Positions 15,082-23,514 are shown, counted from the first letter of the stretch. The stretch: DNA of 64,000 nt from JBMDXB01 sp048594885 (GCA_048594885.1 JBMDXB010000048.1:1-64000); one strand, 5' to 3'. Numbers and translations: made by a program. Notes: generated by a model from the letters alone, not told the origin.

Positions 15082-15981
15082 ATGCGTCATCAGCCCCTTG
15101 CCGCCTGCCAGCGCGAACGCATCGCCGCCGGGCTGCCTTTCGTCGAGTCGCTCGCTCGCCGTGTCGCTGCGTCGATGCCTCATTCGATTGAGCTGTCCGA
15201 CCTCGTGCAGGACGGGATGCTGGGGCTGATCGATGCCGCCTGCCGGTTCGACGAGGCGAGGGGCATCAAGTTCGAGACGTTCGCGGAGCGCCGCGTGCGT
15301 GGCGCGATGATCGACGCGCTCCGGCGTGACGCCTGGCCGCGCGGCGTGCGGCGTCAGCGGCGCGAGCTCGAAGCGGCGCGCGAGGAACTGCGGCGCGAGC
15401 TCGGCGCCGAACCGACGCTCGCCGATCTCGCCGCGCGCGTCGGATCGGACGAGGCGCGCCTGGGGCGCACGATTCTGCGCATCACCACGATCGAATCGAC
15501 GTCGCCGCTCTCGGCCGGCGACAATCCCGATGCCGGATCGCTCCCGCCGGCGCTCGTGCCCTCTGAACCGCCAGCGCCCGATCAGGCGTACGCACAGCAG
15601 GAAGTTCGCGAACGCATCCGTGCCGCCATCGCGTCGCTGCCTCCTCGCGAGCGCAAGGTGATCACGCTCTACTACTACAACGAAGCGACGATGAAGCAGA
15701 TTGGCGCGGAGATCGGCGTCAACGAGTCGCGTGTTTCGCAGCTGCACGCGCGTGCGATTCAGCGGCTCCGCAAGGCGCTCGGACCCGACAGCTCAGACAC
15801 GGCCGCCATCGCGCCGGCGATCCTGTCGTTCCAGCACACCATGCGCAGGATGCGGATGGCGAAGAGCGAGCTGCCGGAGACGCGCGGCGTCGTGCTGCCC
15901 TACAAGGCTCCGTCGGCGCAGGCCGTCGTCCGCCGCCAGCCGTCAGCGAAGATGGAACGCGCGGTCGCCGCCGCGCGGTAG
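15082..15981 (+). CDS. RNA polymerase sigma factor, FliA/sigma28-like
   Basis: 299 residues. Region 2 contains DLVQDGMLGLIDAACRFDEARG with IKFETFAERRVRGAMIDALR, the FliA/WhiG pattern. Region 3 is LGAEPTLADLAARVG. Region 4 is LPPRERKVITLYYYNEATMKQIG with an ESRVSQLHARAIQRLRKAL helix. About 50 extra residues rich in Arg/Met/Ala follow region 4. A strong AAGGAGGA fixes ATG 15082. No flagellar, chemotaxis or anti-sigma gene is near, so its regulon is unknown. Confidence 0.85.
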   Translation: MRHQPLAACQRERIAAGLPFVESLARRVAASMPHSIELSDLVQDGMLGLIDAACRFDEARGIKFETFAERRVRGAMIDALRRDAWPRGVRRQRRELEAAREELRRELGAEPTLADLAARVGSDEARLGRTILRITTIESTSPLSAGDNPDAGSLPPALVPSEPPAPDQAYAQQEVRERIRAAIASLPPRERKVITLYYYNEATMKQIGAEIGVNESRVSQLHARAIQRLRKALGPDSSDTAAIAPAILSFQHTMRRMRMAKSELPETRGVVLPYKAPSAQAVVRRQPSAKMERAVAAAR

Positions 15982-16066
15982 GGGATGGCCCGGGCAAGCC
16001 CGGGCCCTACGGACGCCAGCGATCCACGATCACCGTAGGGTCCGGGCTTGCCCGGACCGGCGACGC
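15980..16066. repeat. REP-like palindrome pair between convergent genes
   Basis: GGCCCGGGCAAGCCCGGGCCCTACGG is followed about 30 bp later by its inverted counterpart CCGTAGGGTCCGGGCTTGCCCGGACC. The pair lies between the ends of the sigma factor (plus) and the histidine kinase (minus) and could act as a bidirectional 3'-end structure. It shares core and CCCTACG tag with the copies at 6240, 35165 and 43100. Confidence 0.85.
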
Positions 16067-16069
16067 CCG

Positions 16070-17587
16070 TCACACCAGCATCTCCCGCGCGACGCGCAGG
16101 AGATCCTTCAGGCGGAACGGCTTCGCGAGCCACTGGCAGCCGGTCTCTTCGAGAAACCGTTCCGCATCCGTGCCCGCCACGTCACCCGTGACGAACAGAA
16201 TCCGTCGCGCCAGCGCCGGATTCGACGTCTCGAGCTCGCGATAGAACGCGGTCCCATCCAGGCGAGGCATCTTCAGATCGCAGACGATCAGGTCGTACGG
16301 ACGCGTGCGAACGCGGTCGAGCGCTTCGACGCCGTCGCCGGCCCGATCGACCGTGAATCCGGCGTCGCCGAGCGCTTCGGCGACCGCCGCGCCGAGCGCC
16401 GCCTCGTCTTCGACGACGAGGACGGCGGCCCCTTCGCCGACGTTCTCGGCAGTGCCATCGTGCGTGCGCGGCAGCAGCGGCTTCAGCGGTCCGACACCCG
16501 CCGGCAGCTCGACGAAGAACGACGCGCCGCGTCCGCGCTCCGACTTCACCGTCAGCCGGCCGCTGTGTTCCTGCACGATCGCGTAGGCGACCGTCAGCCC
16601 GAGGCCCGTTCCCTTGCCCACTTCCTTCGTCGTGAAGAACGGGTCGAAGATCCGCGGCTGCACGTCTTCCGGCACGCCGGGGCCGTCGTCGTTCACCTCG
16701 AGGATCACGGCTTCACGATCGACGTCGTGCCAGGTGCGAACGATCAGCGTACCGCGGCCGTGCGCTCCGACCATCGCCTGTTCGGCATTGATGATCAGAT
16801 TCAGGAGCACCTGCTGCACCTGGTGCGGGTCCGCGAACACCTGCGGCAGCCCTGACGGCAGCGCGTCGAGCACGACGATGTTGTTGAGGCGCTGTTCGTA
16901 GGAGCGAAGCGCGAGCGTCTCGCGCACGACTTGATTGAGGTCGACCATCGCCCGCGTCGTGTGGCGCTTGCGCGCGAACATCAGGAGGTTCCTGACGATC
17001 TTGGCCGCGCGCTCCGACTCGCTGAGGATGGTCTCGAGGCCCCGTCTGGTCTGCTCGTCCACGGGACGCTGCGCGAGGCGCTCGGCCCAGGTGAGAATCG
17101 TCGCGAGCGGGTTGTTCAGCTCGTGGGCGACGCCGGAAATCGTCTGGCCAAGAGCGGCGAGCTTCTCGGCCTGCAGCAACTGATGGTAGAGATCGCGCGC
17201 CTGATCCTCGAGCCGCTTGCGCTCGCTGACATCGCGAACGAGCGCCTCGATCCGGATGTCGCCGTCGCTGCGCTCGGCGTGCGCCGTCACTTCGATCCAC
17301 ATCGGCGTGCGATCCGCCCGGCGCAGGCGCAACAGGTAGTCGGTGACCGATCCGTCGCGCTCCAGCCGATCGAGAAAGCCCTCGCGCGCCTGCGGATCGA
17401 CGAACCGTTCCGCATCGAACGGACGGACGTCGTCGCGCGGCGTCTCGCTGCCGTAACCGAACATCAGTTTCAGATGTGGGTTCGCGGACAGCGTGCGCGC
17501 GGACGTTCGCGTCAGGAGCCCGATGTAGACGCCCTCGTGGACCGACTCGAACAGCCGCGCGAATGACTCGCCTGATTCCGCCTGCAT
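16070..17587 (-). CDS. Hybrid sensor histidine kinase (PAS-HisKA-HATPase-REC)
   Basis: 505 residues, no transmembrane segment. The order is an N-terminal PAS domain (about 1-130, ending VRDVSERKRLEDQ), HisKA with VAHELNNPLATIL, HATPase with NAEQAM, NDDGPGVPEDV and GTGLGLTVAYAIVQEHSG, then a C-terminal receiver (about 385-505) with acceptor Asp in LIVCDLKMPRLDG and conserved Lys in WLAKPF. A hybrid kinase with a terminal receiver normally needs a histidine phosphotransfer partner. The solo H-box protein at 14597 and the NtrC-type regulator at 12816 are candidates by proximity. It converges on the sigma factor gene. Confidence 0.93.
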   Translation of the reverse strand: MQAESGESFARLFESVHEGVYIGLLTRTSARTLSANPHLKLMFGYGSETPRDDVRPFDAERFVDPQAREGFLDRLERDGSVTDYLLRLRRADRTPMWIEVTAHAERSDGDIRIEALVRDVSERKRLEDQARDLYHQLLQAEKLAALGQTISGVAHELNNPLATILTWAERLAQRPVDEQTRRGLETILSESERAAKIVRNLLMFARKRHTTRAMVDLNQVVRETLALRSYEQRLNNIVVLDALPSGLPQVFADPHQVQQVLLNLIINAEQAMVGAHGRGTLIVRTWHDVDREAVILEVNDDGPGVPEDVQPRIFDPFFTTKEVGKGTGLGLTVAYAIVQEHSGRLTVKSERGRGASFFVELPAGVGPLKPLLPRTHDGTAENVGEGAAVLVVEDEAALGAAVAEALGDAGFTVDRAGDGVEALDRVRTRPYDLIVCDLKMPRLDGTAFYRELETSNPALARRILFVTGDVAGTDAERFLEETGCQWLAKPFRLKDLLRVAREMLV

Positions 17588-17640
17588 GCCGCGGAGATCT
17601 TACATGGACACCACGAATAGCCGGGCAGTAATCTGATTGC

Positions 17641-18441
17641 GTGTTCACGCAGGATCTTCTGAAGGGGAAGGTGGCGATCGTCACCGGAGGCGGAACCGGC
17701 ATCGGCCTCGCAATCGCGCAGCGGCTCGGCGGCCTTGGCGCGCGCATCGCAATCGGCAGCCGCAACTCGGAGAACCTCGAGCGCGGCACGGCGGCGTTGC
17801 TCCACGCGGGTCTGGATCCGCTGGCCGTGCAGATCGACGTTCGCAATCCCGAGCAGGTCGACGAGCTGGTTCAGCGCGTCGTCCGCCACTTCGGGCATAT
17901 CGACATCCTGATCAACAACGCGGCGGGCAACTTCATCTGCCGCGCGGAAGATCTCTCGCCCAACGGCTGGAGCGCCGTCATCGGCATCGTGCTGAACGGG
18001 AGCTTCTACTGTTCGCGCGCGGTCGGGCGCCACATGATCGCGCGAGGCGGCGGCGGCTCGATCGTTTCGATTCTCGCCAACTACGTCTGGACTGGCAGTC
18101 CCGGGACCGTCCATTCAGCGGCCGCCAAGGCGGGCGTCATGTCGATGACACAAACGCTCGCGGTCGAGTGGGCGCAGCACAACATCCGGGTCAATGCTGT
18201 GGCGCCAGGGCCGATCGAATCGCCCGGAGCGGCCAAACAGCTCTGGAACTCGCCCGAGGCCGTGCAGCGGATCACTGACACGGTCCCGCTTCGGCGATGG
18301 GGAACTCCCGAAGAGGTCGCCGATGCGGTGGCTTTCCTGGTCTCCCCCCACGCGACGTTCATCACGGGCGAGACACTGACGATAGACGGCGGCTCGTGGC
18401 TGGGGCGTGGGACGTTCAACTTTCTCATGCCCGGCAATTAA
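17641..18441 (+). CDS. Short-chain dehydrogenase, 2,4-dienoyl-CoA reductase-like
   Basis: 266 residues with a Rossmann fold and TGGGTGIG at 15-22, then NNAAGNF, the variant found in 2,4-dienoyl-CoA reductases that help oxidise unsaturated fatty acids. The usual YxxxK Tyr is replaced (HSAAAKAG keeps the Ser and Lys), as in DECR-type enzymes. The C-terminal part (ATFITGETLTIDGGSWLG) is standard. GTG 17641 is the start; the upstream gap to the divergent kinase is 53 bp. Substrate specificity is inferred from these motifs only. Confidence 0.8.
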   Translation: MFTQDLLKGKVAIVTGGGTGIGLAIAQRLGGLGARIAIGSRNSENLERGTAALLHAGLDPLAVQIDVRNPEQVDELVQRVVRHFGHIDILINNAAGNFICRAEDLSPNGWSAVIGIVLNGSFYCSRAVGRHMIARGGGGSIVSILANYVWTGSPGTVHSAAAKAGVMSMTQTLAVEWAQHNIRVNAVAPGPIESPGAAKQLWNSPEAVQRITDTVPLRRWGTPEEVADAVAFLVSPHATFITGETLTIDGGSWLGRGTFNFLMPGN

Positions 18442-18516
18442 GCGTGGCCTGTAATGTGCTTTTTTCCCTGAAACCACTCCACAAATGGGCCGGAGTGTAT
18501 TGCTGCGAAACACGTT

Positions 18517-18699
18517 TTGGCCAAGAAGAACCAGAATCAAGACATCCAGAGCCGCCTGAGAGAGCTCACCGAGCAGACACGGCGGACCAGGCGGGAGCTT
18601 GAAGACCTCATAGAGCGTGCGGATGGAGACCGTTCCCGCGGGCTCGCCCACGATCGTTCCCAGTTCTTCCGCCGCCGTCGTCAGCGCAGCGCAAAATAG
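18517..18699 (+). CDS. Small charged coiled-coil-like protein
   Basis: A 60-residue ORF starting at TTG 18517: AKKNQNQDIQSRLREL, then TEQTRRTRRELEDLIERA, ending in an Arg-rich tail (FFRRRRQRSAK). The spacing of Leu/Ile suggests one amphipathic helix. No family recognised and no clear RBS. It is the only plausible gene in the 338-bp gap between the SDR and the Lrp regulator. Confidence 0.4.
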   Translation: MAKKNQNQDIQSRLRELTEQTRRTRRELEDLIERADGDRSRGLAHDRSQFFRRRRQRSAK

Positions 18700-18730
18700 C
18701 ATCCATTCGCCTCTTGCGTGGTCCAGCCGC

Positions 18731-18796
18731 AAATGTTGGACCAAACATTACGCCCAGAGCGTCATATCATTCTGTCAGAATGGCCAGTGACAGAAT
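18731..18796 (+). promoter_or_regulatory. Inverted repeats at the Lrp-type regulator start (possible operators)
   Basis: AATGTTGGACCAAACATT (about 18732-18749) is a near-perfect dyad. ATTCTGTCA at 18769-18777 pairs with TGACAGAAT at 18788-18796, a 9-bp perfect inverted repeat spanning the first ATG. AsnC/Lrp proteins commonly bind dyads of this size and repress their own gene, so autoregulation is likely but not shown. Confidence 0.45.
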
Positions 18797-19268
18797 GGTA
18801 GACGAGACCGACCTCCACATCCTGCAGATTCTGCAGGCAAACGCCCGAGAAACGCAGGCTGAAATAGCACGCGCCGTAGGTCTGGCGCCGTCGGCCGTGC
18901 TCGAGCGTCTCCGGAAGCTCGAGTCCAGGCGCATCATCCGCGGCTACATTGCTGACGTGGATCCCCGGGCCGTTGACAAGGGCATGCTGGCGTTCGTCGC
19001 GGTCCGCAGCGAAGAGGCGCCTGCGGACGACAACGTCGCACGAGAGCTCGCGCGATGCCCCGATGTCCTCGAGGTTCACCACGTCGCTGGCGATGACTGC
19101 TACCTGGTGAAGGTCCGCGTGCGCGATGCCGAACAGCTTGGGGCGCTGCTGCGTACGCGCATCGGCCGCATTCCCGGCGTCCGCTCGACGCGGACGACCA
19201 TCGTGCTCGAGACGGTGAAGGAGACGCACCGGATCGTCGTGCCCCCGAGCAACGAGGGGGTCTCATGA
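18780..19268 (+). CDS. Lrp/AsnC-family transcriptional regulator
   Basis: 162 residues. An N-terminal winged HTH (DLHILQILQANARETQAEIARAVG, then SAVLERLRKLE) is followed by an Asp/Glu-rich RAM domain (about 70-145) with DVLEVHHVAGDDCYLVKVRV, which binds small effectors such as amino acids. A second ATG at 18795 would place the 9-bp inverted repeat wholly upstream. The stop overlaps the next ATG by 4 bp, so it is probably the local regulator of the EamA exporter. Confidence 0.88.
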   Translation: MASDRMVDETDLHILQILQANARETQAEIARAVGLAPSAVLERLRKLESRRIIRGYIADVDPRAVDKGMLAFVAVRSEEAPADDNVARELARCPDVLEVHHVAGDDCYLVKVRVRDAEQLGALLRTRIGRIPGVRSTRTTIVLETVKETHRIVVPPSNEGVS

Positions 19269-20827
19269 CGCCGGCAAGCACGGCCCGGCAGCGGCGCCTG
19301 GCGTACATGGCGTGGATCGGCATCTGCCTGATCTGGGGGACGACGTACCTCGGCATTCGCATCAGCCTGGAGACGATGCCACCGGCATTGATGGGCGGAT
19401 TGCGTTGGCTGGCGGCGTCGGCCTTGTTGCTGATCTATCTCGTGGTGCGCCAGGAACCGCTGCCGCCGCCCTCGCGGTGGGGCAGCATCGCCCTGCTCGG
19501 ATTCCTGCTGCTCGGCCTGGGCAACGGCGGCGTCGTAGTGGCGGAACAGTGGGTGCCGAGCGGCTTGGCGGCGATCCTGGTCGCGGGCTCGCCGTTCTGG
19601 ATGGCCGCGATCGAGGCGATGTTGCCGGACGGCGAACGCATCCGCGCGACGACAGTCCTCGGCCTGTTCATCGGATTCGTGGGCATCCTCGTCCTCGTCT
19701 GGCCCGACCTGTCGTTCGAGGGATCGAGCCGGGGGCTGCTCGCCGGCGTCATCGCGATTCAGATCGCATCGATCGGCTGGTCGCTTGGATCGTCGTATTC
19801 GAGGCGACAGAAGCGCAGTGAGAACGTCCTGGCGACAACCGCGCTGCAGATGCTCGCCGGCGGCATCATCCTCACAGGCATCGGCACGCTGCGTGGTGAG
19901 TGGGCGAGCCTGCACTTCACGCCGCGCACGGCGTGGACGTTCGCGTATATGTGCACCGTCGGCGGGATCGGCGGCTTCGTCGCCTACACGTACGCGCTTC
20001 GGCATCTGCCCGTATCGTTCGTCTCGCTCTACGCGTACATCAATCCGATCATCGCCGTTGCGCTCGGCATTCTGCTGCTGAACGAGCCGTTCGACTCGCG
20101 CATGGCAGTCGCCGCGGCGCTGGTGCTCGCGGGCGTAGCCGTCGTTCGCTGGCGCTCGGGAGACGGCGAGCGCCGGCCGTTCGCCGCGCGTCTTCGTCGC
20201 ATCGCCGCCGTCGTGTTGATGCTGGCGATTCCGGCCGTCGCCGCCGCGCAGGATGGTGACGCGTCGCCAGTCCGATCGACGGAGAGCAACGGTCGTGGCG
20301 CCGCGTCGTTCGGAAAGTTCGTCGCGGGCGGCGCCATCGGCCTGCTCGCGCACGAAGGTGGGCACTTTCTGTTCGACATCGTGTTCGATGCGGATCCGAC
20401 GATCCGGCGCGTCGAGTTTCACGGCATCCCGTTCTTCGCGGTCACGCATCGCGCCGGCGTATCGCCACGGCGGGAGTTCGTGATCTCGTCCGCCGGATTC
20501 TGGGTGCAGCACGCCGGCAGCGAATGGCTGCTCACGCGCCGGCCGGGACTGCGCCGCGAGCGTGCGCCCATCGCGAAGGGCGTCCTCGCCTTCAACGTGC
20601 TCGCCTCGGGTGCCTACGCCGGAGCGGCGTTCGCGCGCACCGGGCCCTACGAGCGCGACACGCGCGGCATGGCGCACGGCGCGCGGTTGGACGAACGCTG
20701 GATTGGCGCGCTGGTCCTGGCGCCCGCCGTGCTCGACGGCTGGCGCTACTTCGATCCCGAGGCGGACTGGGCGGCGTGGATTTCACGCGGCGTCAAGGCC
20801 GCGATGGTTCTGCTGGTGTTCCGCTGA
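19265..20827 (+). CDS. EamA/DMT transporter fused to an HExxH membrane protein
   Basis: 520 residues. Residues 1 to about 300 form a ten-helix drug/metabolite transporter with two EamA repeats (IGICLIWGTTYLGIRISLE; SFVSLYAYINPIIAVALGILLLNEPF). Without a stop, the frame continues through a signal-like hydrophobic stretch (VVLMLAIPAVAAAQ, near 320) into a second module with LLAHEGGHFLFDIVF, an HExxH metalloprotease-like motif, and further hydrophobic segments. Transporters of this family normally stop near 300, so this is a fusion or a merged pair of genes. The Lrp overlap suggests amino-acid or metabolite efflux. The 3' end overlaps convergent fabZ by 35 bp. Confidence 0.82.
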   Translation: MTPASTARQRRLAYMAWIGICLIWGTTYLGIRISLETMPPALMGGLRWLAASALLLIYLVVRQEPLPPPSRWGSIALLGFLLLGLGNGGVVVAEQWVPSGLAAILVAGSPFWMAAIEAMLPDGERIRATTVLGLFIGFVGILVLVWPDLSFEGSSRGLLAGVIAIQIASIGWSLGSSYSRRQKRSENVLATTALQMLAGGIILTGIGTLRGEWASLHFTPRTAWTFAYMCTVGGIGGFVAYTYALRHLPVSFVSLYAYINPIIAVALGILLLNEPFDSRMAVAAALVLAGVAVVRWRSGDGERRPFAARLRRIAAVVLMLAIPAVAAAQDGDASPVRSTESNGRGAASFGKFVAGGAIGLLAHEGGHFLFDIVFDADPTIRRVEFHGIPFFAVTHRAGVSPRREFVISSAGFWVQHAGSEWLLTRRPGLRRERAPIAKGVLAFNVLASGAYAGAAFARTGPYERDTRGMAHGARLDERWIGALVLAPAVLDGWRYFDPEADWAAWISRGVKAAMVLLVFR

Positions 20828-21287
20828 GCGGATCGCGGCTGCTGTCGCGCGGCCCGAGCGCAAACGTCATCGTCCCTTCGACGACGACCTTGCCGTTGAC
20901 GCGCGCGATGCCGCGCAGCACGCCCATGCGGCTCCGCAGCCTGCGCACCAGCGCTTCGATCTCGACCACGTCGCCCGGATGCACCGGCCGGCGATAGCGG
21001 ACGCGCTCGATGCCCATGAAGTAGATCAGCTTCTCGCGGTTTTCCGGCTTCGCGAGAATCATGATCGCGCCGACCTGCGCGACGGCCTCTGTGAGAATCG
21101 TCGGTGGCAGCACCGGCGCCTCACCGGGGCGATGCGCAAGGTAACGCTCGTTCAGCGACACGTTCTTGACGCCGACGATGCGCTTGTCGGGTTCGAACTC
21201 GGTGATGCGATCGACCAGCAGGAACGGATAGCGGTGGGGAAGGATCCGTTCGATGGCCGCGTAATCGAGAGGCAGCGTCAGGTCCAT
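20793..21287 (-). CDS. fabZ: 3-hydroxyacyl-ACP dehydratase FabZ
   Basis: 164 residues, hot-dog fold, dehydrating 3-hydroxyacyl-ACP in fatty-acid synthesis. ILPHRYPFLLVDRI is the classic opening. The catalytic segment HRPGEAPVLPPTILTEAVAQ has His52 and Glu67 and carries one extra residue relative to the usual HFPxxPxxPG...E spacing. FMGIERVRYRRPVHPGD follows. About 20 extra C-terminal residues are polar. No lpx or acc neighbours are present. A heptamer array lies directly upstream. Confidence 0.88.
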   Translation of the reverse strand: MDLTLPLDYAAIERILPHRYPFLLVDRITEFEPDKRIVGVKNVSLNERYLAHRPGEAPVLPPTILTEAVAQVGAIMILAKPENREKLIYFMGIERVRYRRPVHPGDVVEIEALVRRLRSRMGVLRGIARVNGKVVVEGTMTFALGPRDSSRDPLSGTPAEPSRP

Positions 21288-21291
21288 GGCT

Positions 21292-21357
21292 CAAGGGCAA
21301 AGGGTAATCTTACCCTTTACCCCTTACCCTTTACCCTTTACCCTTAAGTCTTAACCC
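21292..21357. repeat. Heptamer array C (AAAGGGT / ACCCTTT), two inverted arms
   Basis: The left arm (about 21292-21307) reads CAAGGGCAAAGGGTAA. The right arm (about 21310-21347) reads TTACCCTTT-type units repeated about five times. The unit is the same as in arrays A and E. The array fills the gap between divergent fabZ (minus) and the GAF-SpoIIE gene (plus), whose TTG start follows within 10 bp. Read outward, each arm gives TTACCCTT. Confidence 0.88.
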
Positions 21358-23142
21358 TTGCGACCCGCAGACGATCCACAGCTTGCCACCGGCGCGGCCG
21401 ACGCGCATGCCGAGCACGAGCTTCTCACCACGCTGTTCGATCTCGGCCGGCAGGTCACGGCCGTCCTCGATCACGACGAGCTCCTGCAGCAGATCCCCAG
21501 GCTGATCGGCCGTCTGATCGCGTTCGAGGCGTTCGCCGTGTACCTGCTCGACGACAAGCGGGGCGAGCTGCGCGCCGCCTACTCGGTCGGCTACCCGCCG
21601 AGCGATCGGCCGCTGCGCCTCCGCATCGGCGAGGGCATCGTCGGCGCGGCGGTTGCGAGCGAGCAGCCGCTGCTCGTCAACGACGTAGCCGCCGATCCAC
21701 GGTACATCCCGTTCGTGCCTGGCATGAACGCCGAAGTCGTCGTGCCGCTGATGCACAAGTCGCGGCCGATCGGCGCGCTCAACATCCTGAGCCGCAATCG
21801 CTATCAGTTCAGCGTGCGCGACGTGGCGATCCTCCGTCAGTTCGGTGCGCACGTTGCCGTCGCGCTCGTCAACGCTCGTCTTTACGAGCGCAGCCGTCTC
21901 GACGCGGACGCCTTCGAGACGCTCGCCGAAATCGGTCGCGAGGTGGCCTCCGTTCTCGACGTCGACGAGCTGTTCACGCGCATCGCGCAGCTCGCGCGGC
22001 GGCTGATCGACTACCGCACGTTCGGCATCCTGCTGCTGAACGACCAGAACGAGCTCGAGATGAAGCTTGCCGTGCAGTACGGCGAAAAGGTGACCGTACC
22101 GCGCGTGCCGCTCGGCGAGGGGCTGGTCGGCTACGCGGCCTTGCACAAGGAGCCGGTGCTCGTCGCCGACGTGTCGAGGGATCCGCGCTATATCAAGGTG
22201 GTCCCGGACGTCCGGTCGGAGCTGGCGATCCCGCTGCTCCTCAAAGATCGCTGCATCGGAGTGGTCGATCTCGAGAGCCCGGAGCTGGATGCGTTCACCA
22301 AGCGCGACGTCGAGATCCTGACGCTGCTCGCCAGCCAGGCGGCGGTGGCGATCGAGAATGCGCGGCTGTACGAGGAAGTGCGCGCGAACGAGGAACGGCT
22401 CGAGCGCGAACTGCGATTTGCGAAGCGCGTGCAACTGGCGCTGCTGCCGGCGGGATTGCCGAAACGGTTCAAGGGCGTCGACGTCGCGGCTGCGTTCGCC
22501 TCCGCGCGGGAGCTCGGCGGTGACTTCCACGATTACCTGGCGCCCGACGGCAACACGCTCGTGGTGGCGCTCGGCGACGTCTCCGGAAAGGGAGTGCCCG
22601 CGGCCCTGTACAGCGCGTTCGCGGCGGAGCTCGTGCGCGGCCGCACGTTCCGGCGCCGCTACCTGCCCGAGCGATCGAGCCCGGCGGGCGTCCTGTCGTC
22701 GATGAACACGATCCTGCACGAGCGGCAGCTGGAGGAGTACTACTGCACGCTCTGTTACACGGTGTTCGACCTCAAGCGCCGCGTCGTGACGCTCAGCAAC
22801 TCAGGGCTGCCGTATCCGATTCGCTGTTCCGGGGATCTCTGCGCGCAGATCGAGCTGCCGGGGGTGCCGCTCGGATCGTTTGCCGGGTCGACGTACGACG
22901 AGGTCACGTTCGCGCTGCACGCCGGCGACCTGTTCGTGTTCTGCAGCGACGGCGTCTTCGAAGCGATGAACGAGCGCGGTCACGAATTTACCGCCGAGCG
23001 GCTTCTCGACGTCGTCAGCCGGTCGCGCGAGCTGCCGCCGGCAAAGCTCGTTCAGGCGATTTTCGCGGCGGTGGAGGAGTGGCGAGGGACGGCGCCGCCG
23101 AACGACGACATGACGGCGGTCGCGGTGCGGCTCACCACCTGA
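21358..23142 (+). CDS. GAF-GAF-SpoIIE (PP2C-type) signalling phosphatase
   Basis: 594 residues. Two GAF domains in tandem (about 20-165 and 185-340; note the repeated EGIVGAAVASEQPLLVNDVAADPRY and EGLVGYAALHKEPVLVADV patterns) are linked by a helix (RLERELRFAKRVQLALLP) to a SpoIIE/RsbU-like phosphatase domain (about 375-590: ELGGDFHDYL, GDVSGKGVPAALYSA, SDGVFEAMN, NDDMTAVAVRL). Such proteins dephosphorylate anti-sigma-factor antagonists in response to a ligand; no such partner lies nearby. TTG 21358 is the only start before the first GAF domain and follows the heptamer array. Confidence 0.88.
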   Translation: MRPADDPQLATGAADAHAEHELLTTLFDLGRQVTAVLDHDELLQQIPRLIGRLIAFEAFAVYLLDDKRGELRAAYSVGYPPSDRPLRLRIGEGIVGAAVASEQPLLVNDVAADPRYIPFVPGMNAEVVVPLMHKSRPIGALNILSRNRYQFSVRDVAILRQFGAHVAVALVNARLYERSRLDADAFETLAEIGREVASVLDVDELFTRIAQLARRLIDYRTFGILLLNDQNELEMKLAVQYGEKVTVPRVPLGEGLVGYAALHKEPVLVADVSRDPRYIKVVPDVRSELAIPLLLKDRCIGVVDLESPELDAFTKRDVEILTLLASQAAVAIENARLYEEVRANEERLERELRFAKRVQLALLPAGLPKRFKGVDVAAAFASARELGGDFHDYLAPDGNTLVVALGDVSGKGVPAALYSAFAAELVRGRTFRRRYLPERSSPAGVLSSMNTILHERQLEEYYCTLCYTVFDLKRRVVTLSNSGLPYPIRCSGDLCAQIELPGVPLGSFAGSTYDEVTFALHAGDLFVFCSDGVFEAMNERGHEFTAERLLDVVSRSRELPPAKLVQAIFAAVEEWRGTAPPNDDMTAVAVRLTT

Positions 23143-23157
23143 CGCGACCGCTCGTCC

Positions 23158-23514
23158 TTACCGCCGCTTGAAATCGACGTCGCGCTGTTGGATGTGGAGT
23201 CCGACGGCCTGGCCGCCGAACGTCGCCACCTCGCTGACCTTGCCCTTCACGCGCACGTGCGCGCCCTTGGTCGGGACACGGCCGTCCTGTGATACGACCG
23301 TGACTTCGCCGGTGCCGTCATCGACCTTGTACATCTTGAACGGCACGAGCGGAACGCCCCACGCGCTCGTCACCACGCCGTCGATAGAAACGGTCTTGTC
23401 GTGATACCGGCCGGGGTTGAACTTCAATTCCGCAACGCTCGTCCTGGCGGCGCAGCCCGACAGGACAGCGACGAGCGCGATCAATGAAGCCGAACGCGCA
23501 ATCATCTTCCACAT
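23158..23514 (-). CDS. Small lipoprotein with OB-fold-like domain
   Basis: About 118 residues from ATG 23514 (two further in-frame ATGs lie just upstream). The signal peptide MWKMIARSASLIALVAVLSG ends at a lipobox Cys (SGCAA). The mature part (KTVSIDGVVTSAWG, MYKVDDGTGEVTVVSQDGRVP, HVRVKGKV) resembles the OB-fold of the BOF or tOB_CcmE-like groups. AGGGAG at a good distance supports this start. Function unknown; it is a periplasmic lipid-anchored protein. Confidence 0.8.
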   Translation of the reverse strand: MWKMIARSASLIALVAVLSGCAARTSVAELKFNPGRYHDKTVSIDGVVTSAWGVPLVPFKMYKVDDGTGEVTVVSQDGRVPTKGAHVRVKGKVSEVATFGGQAVGLHIQQRDVDFKRR

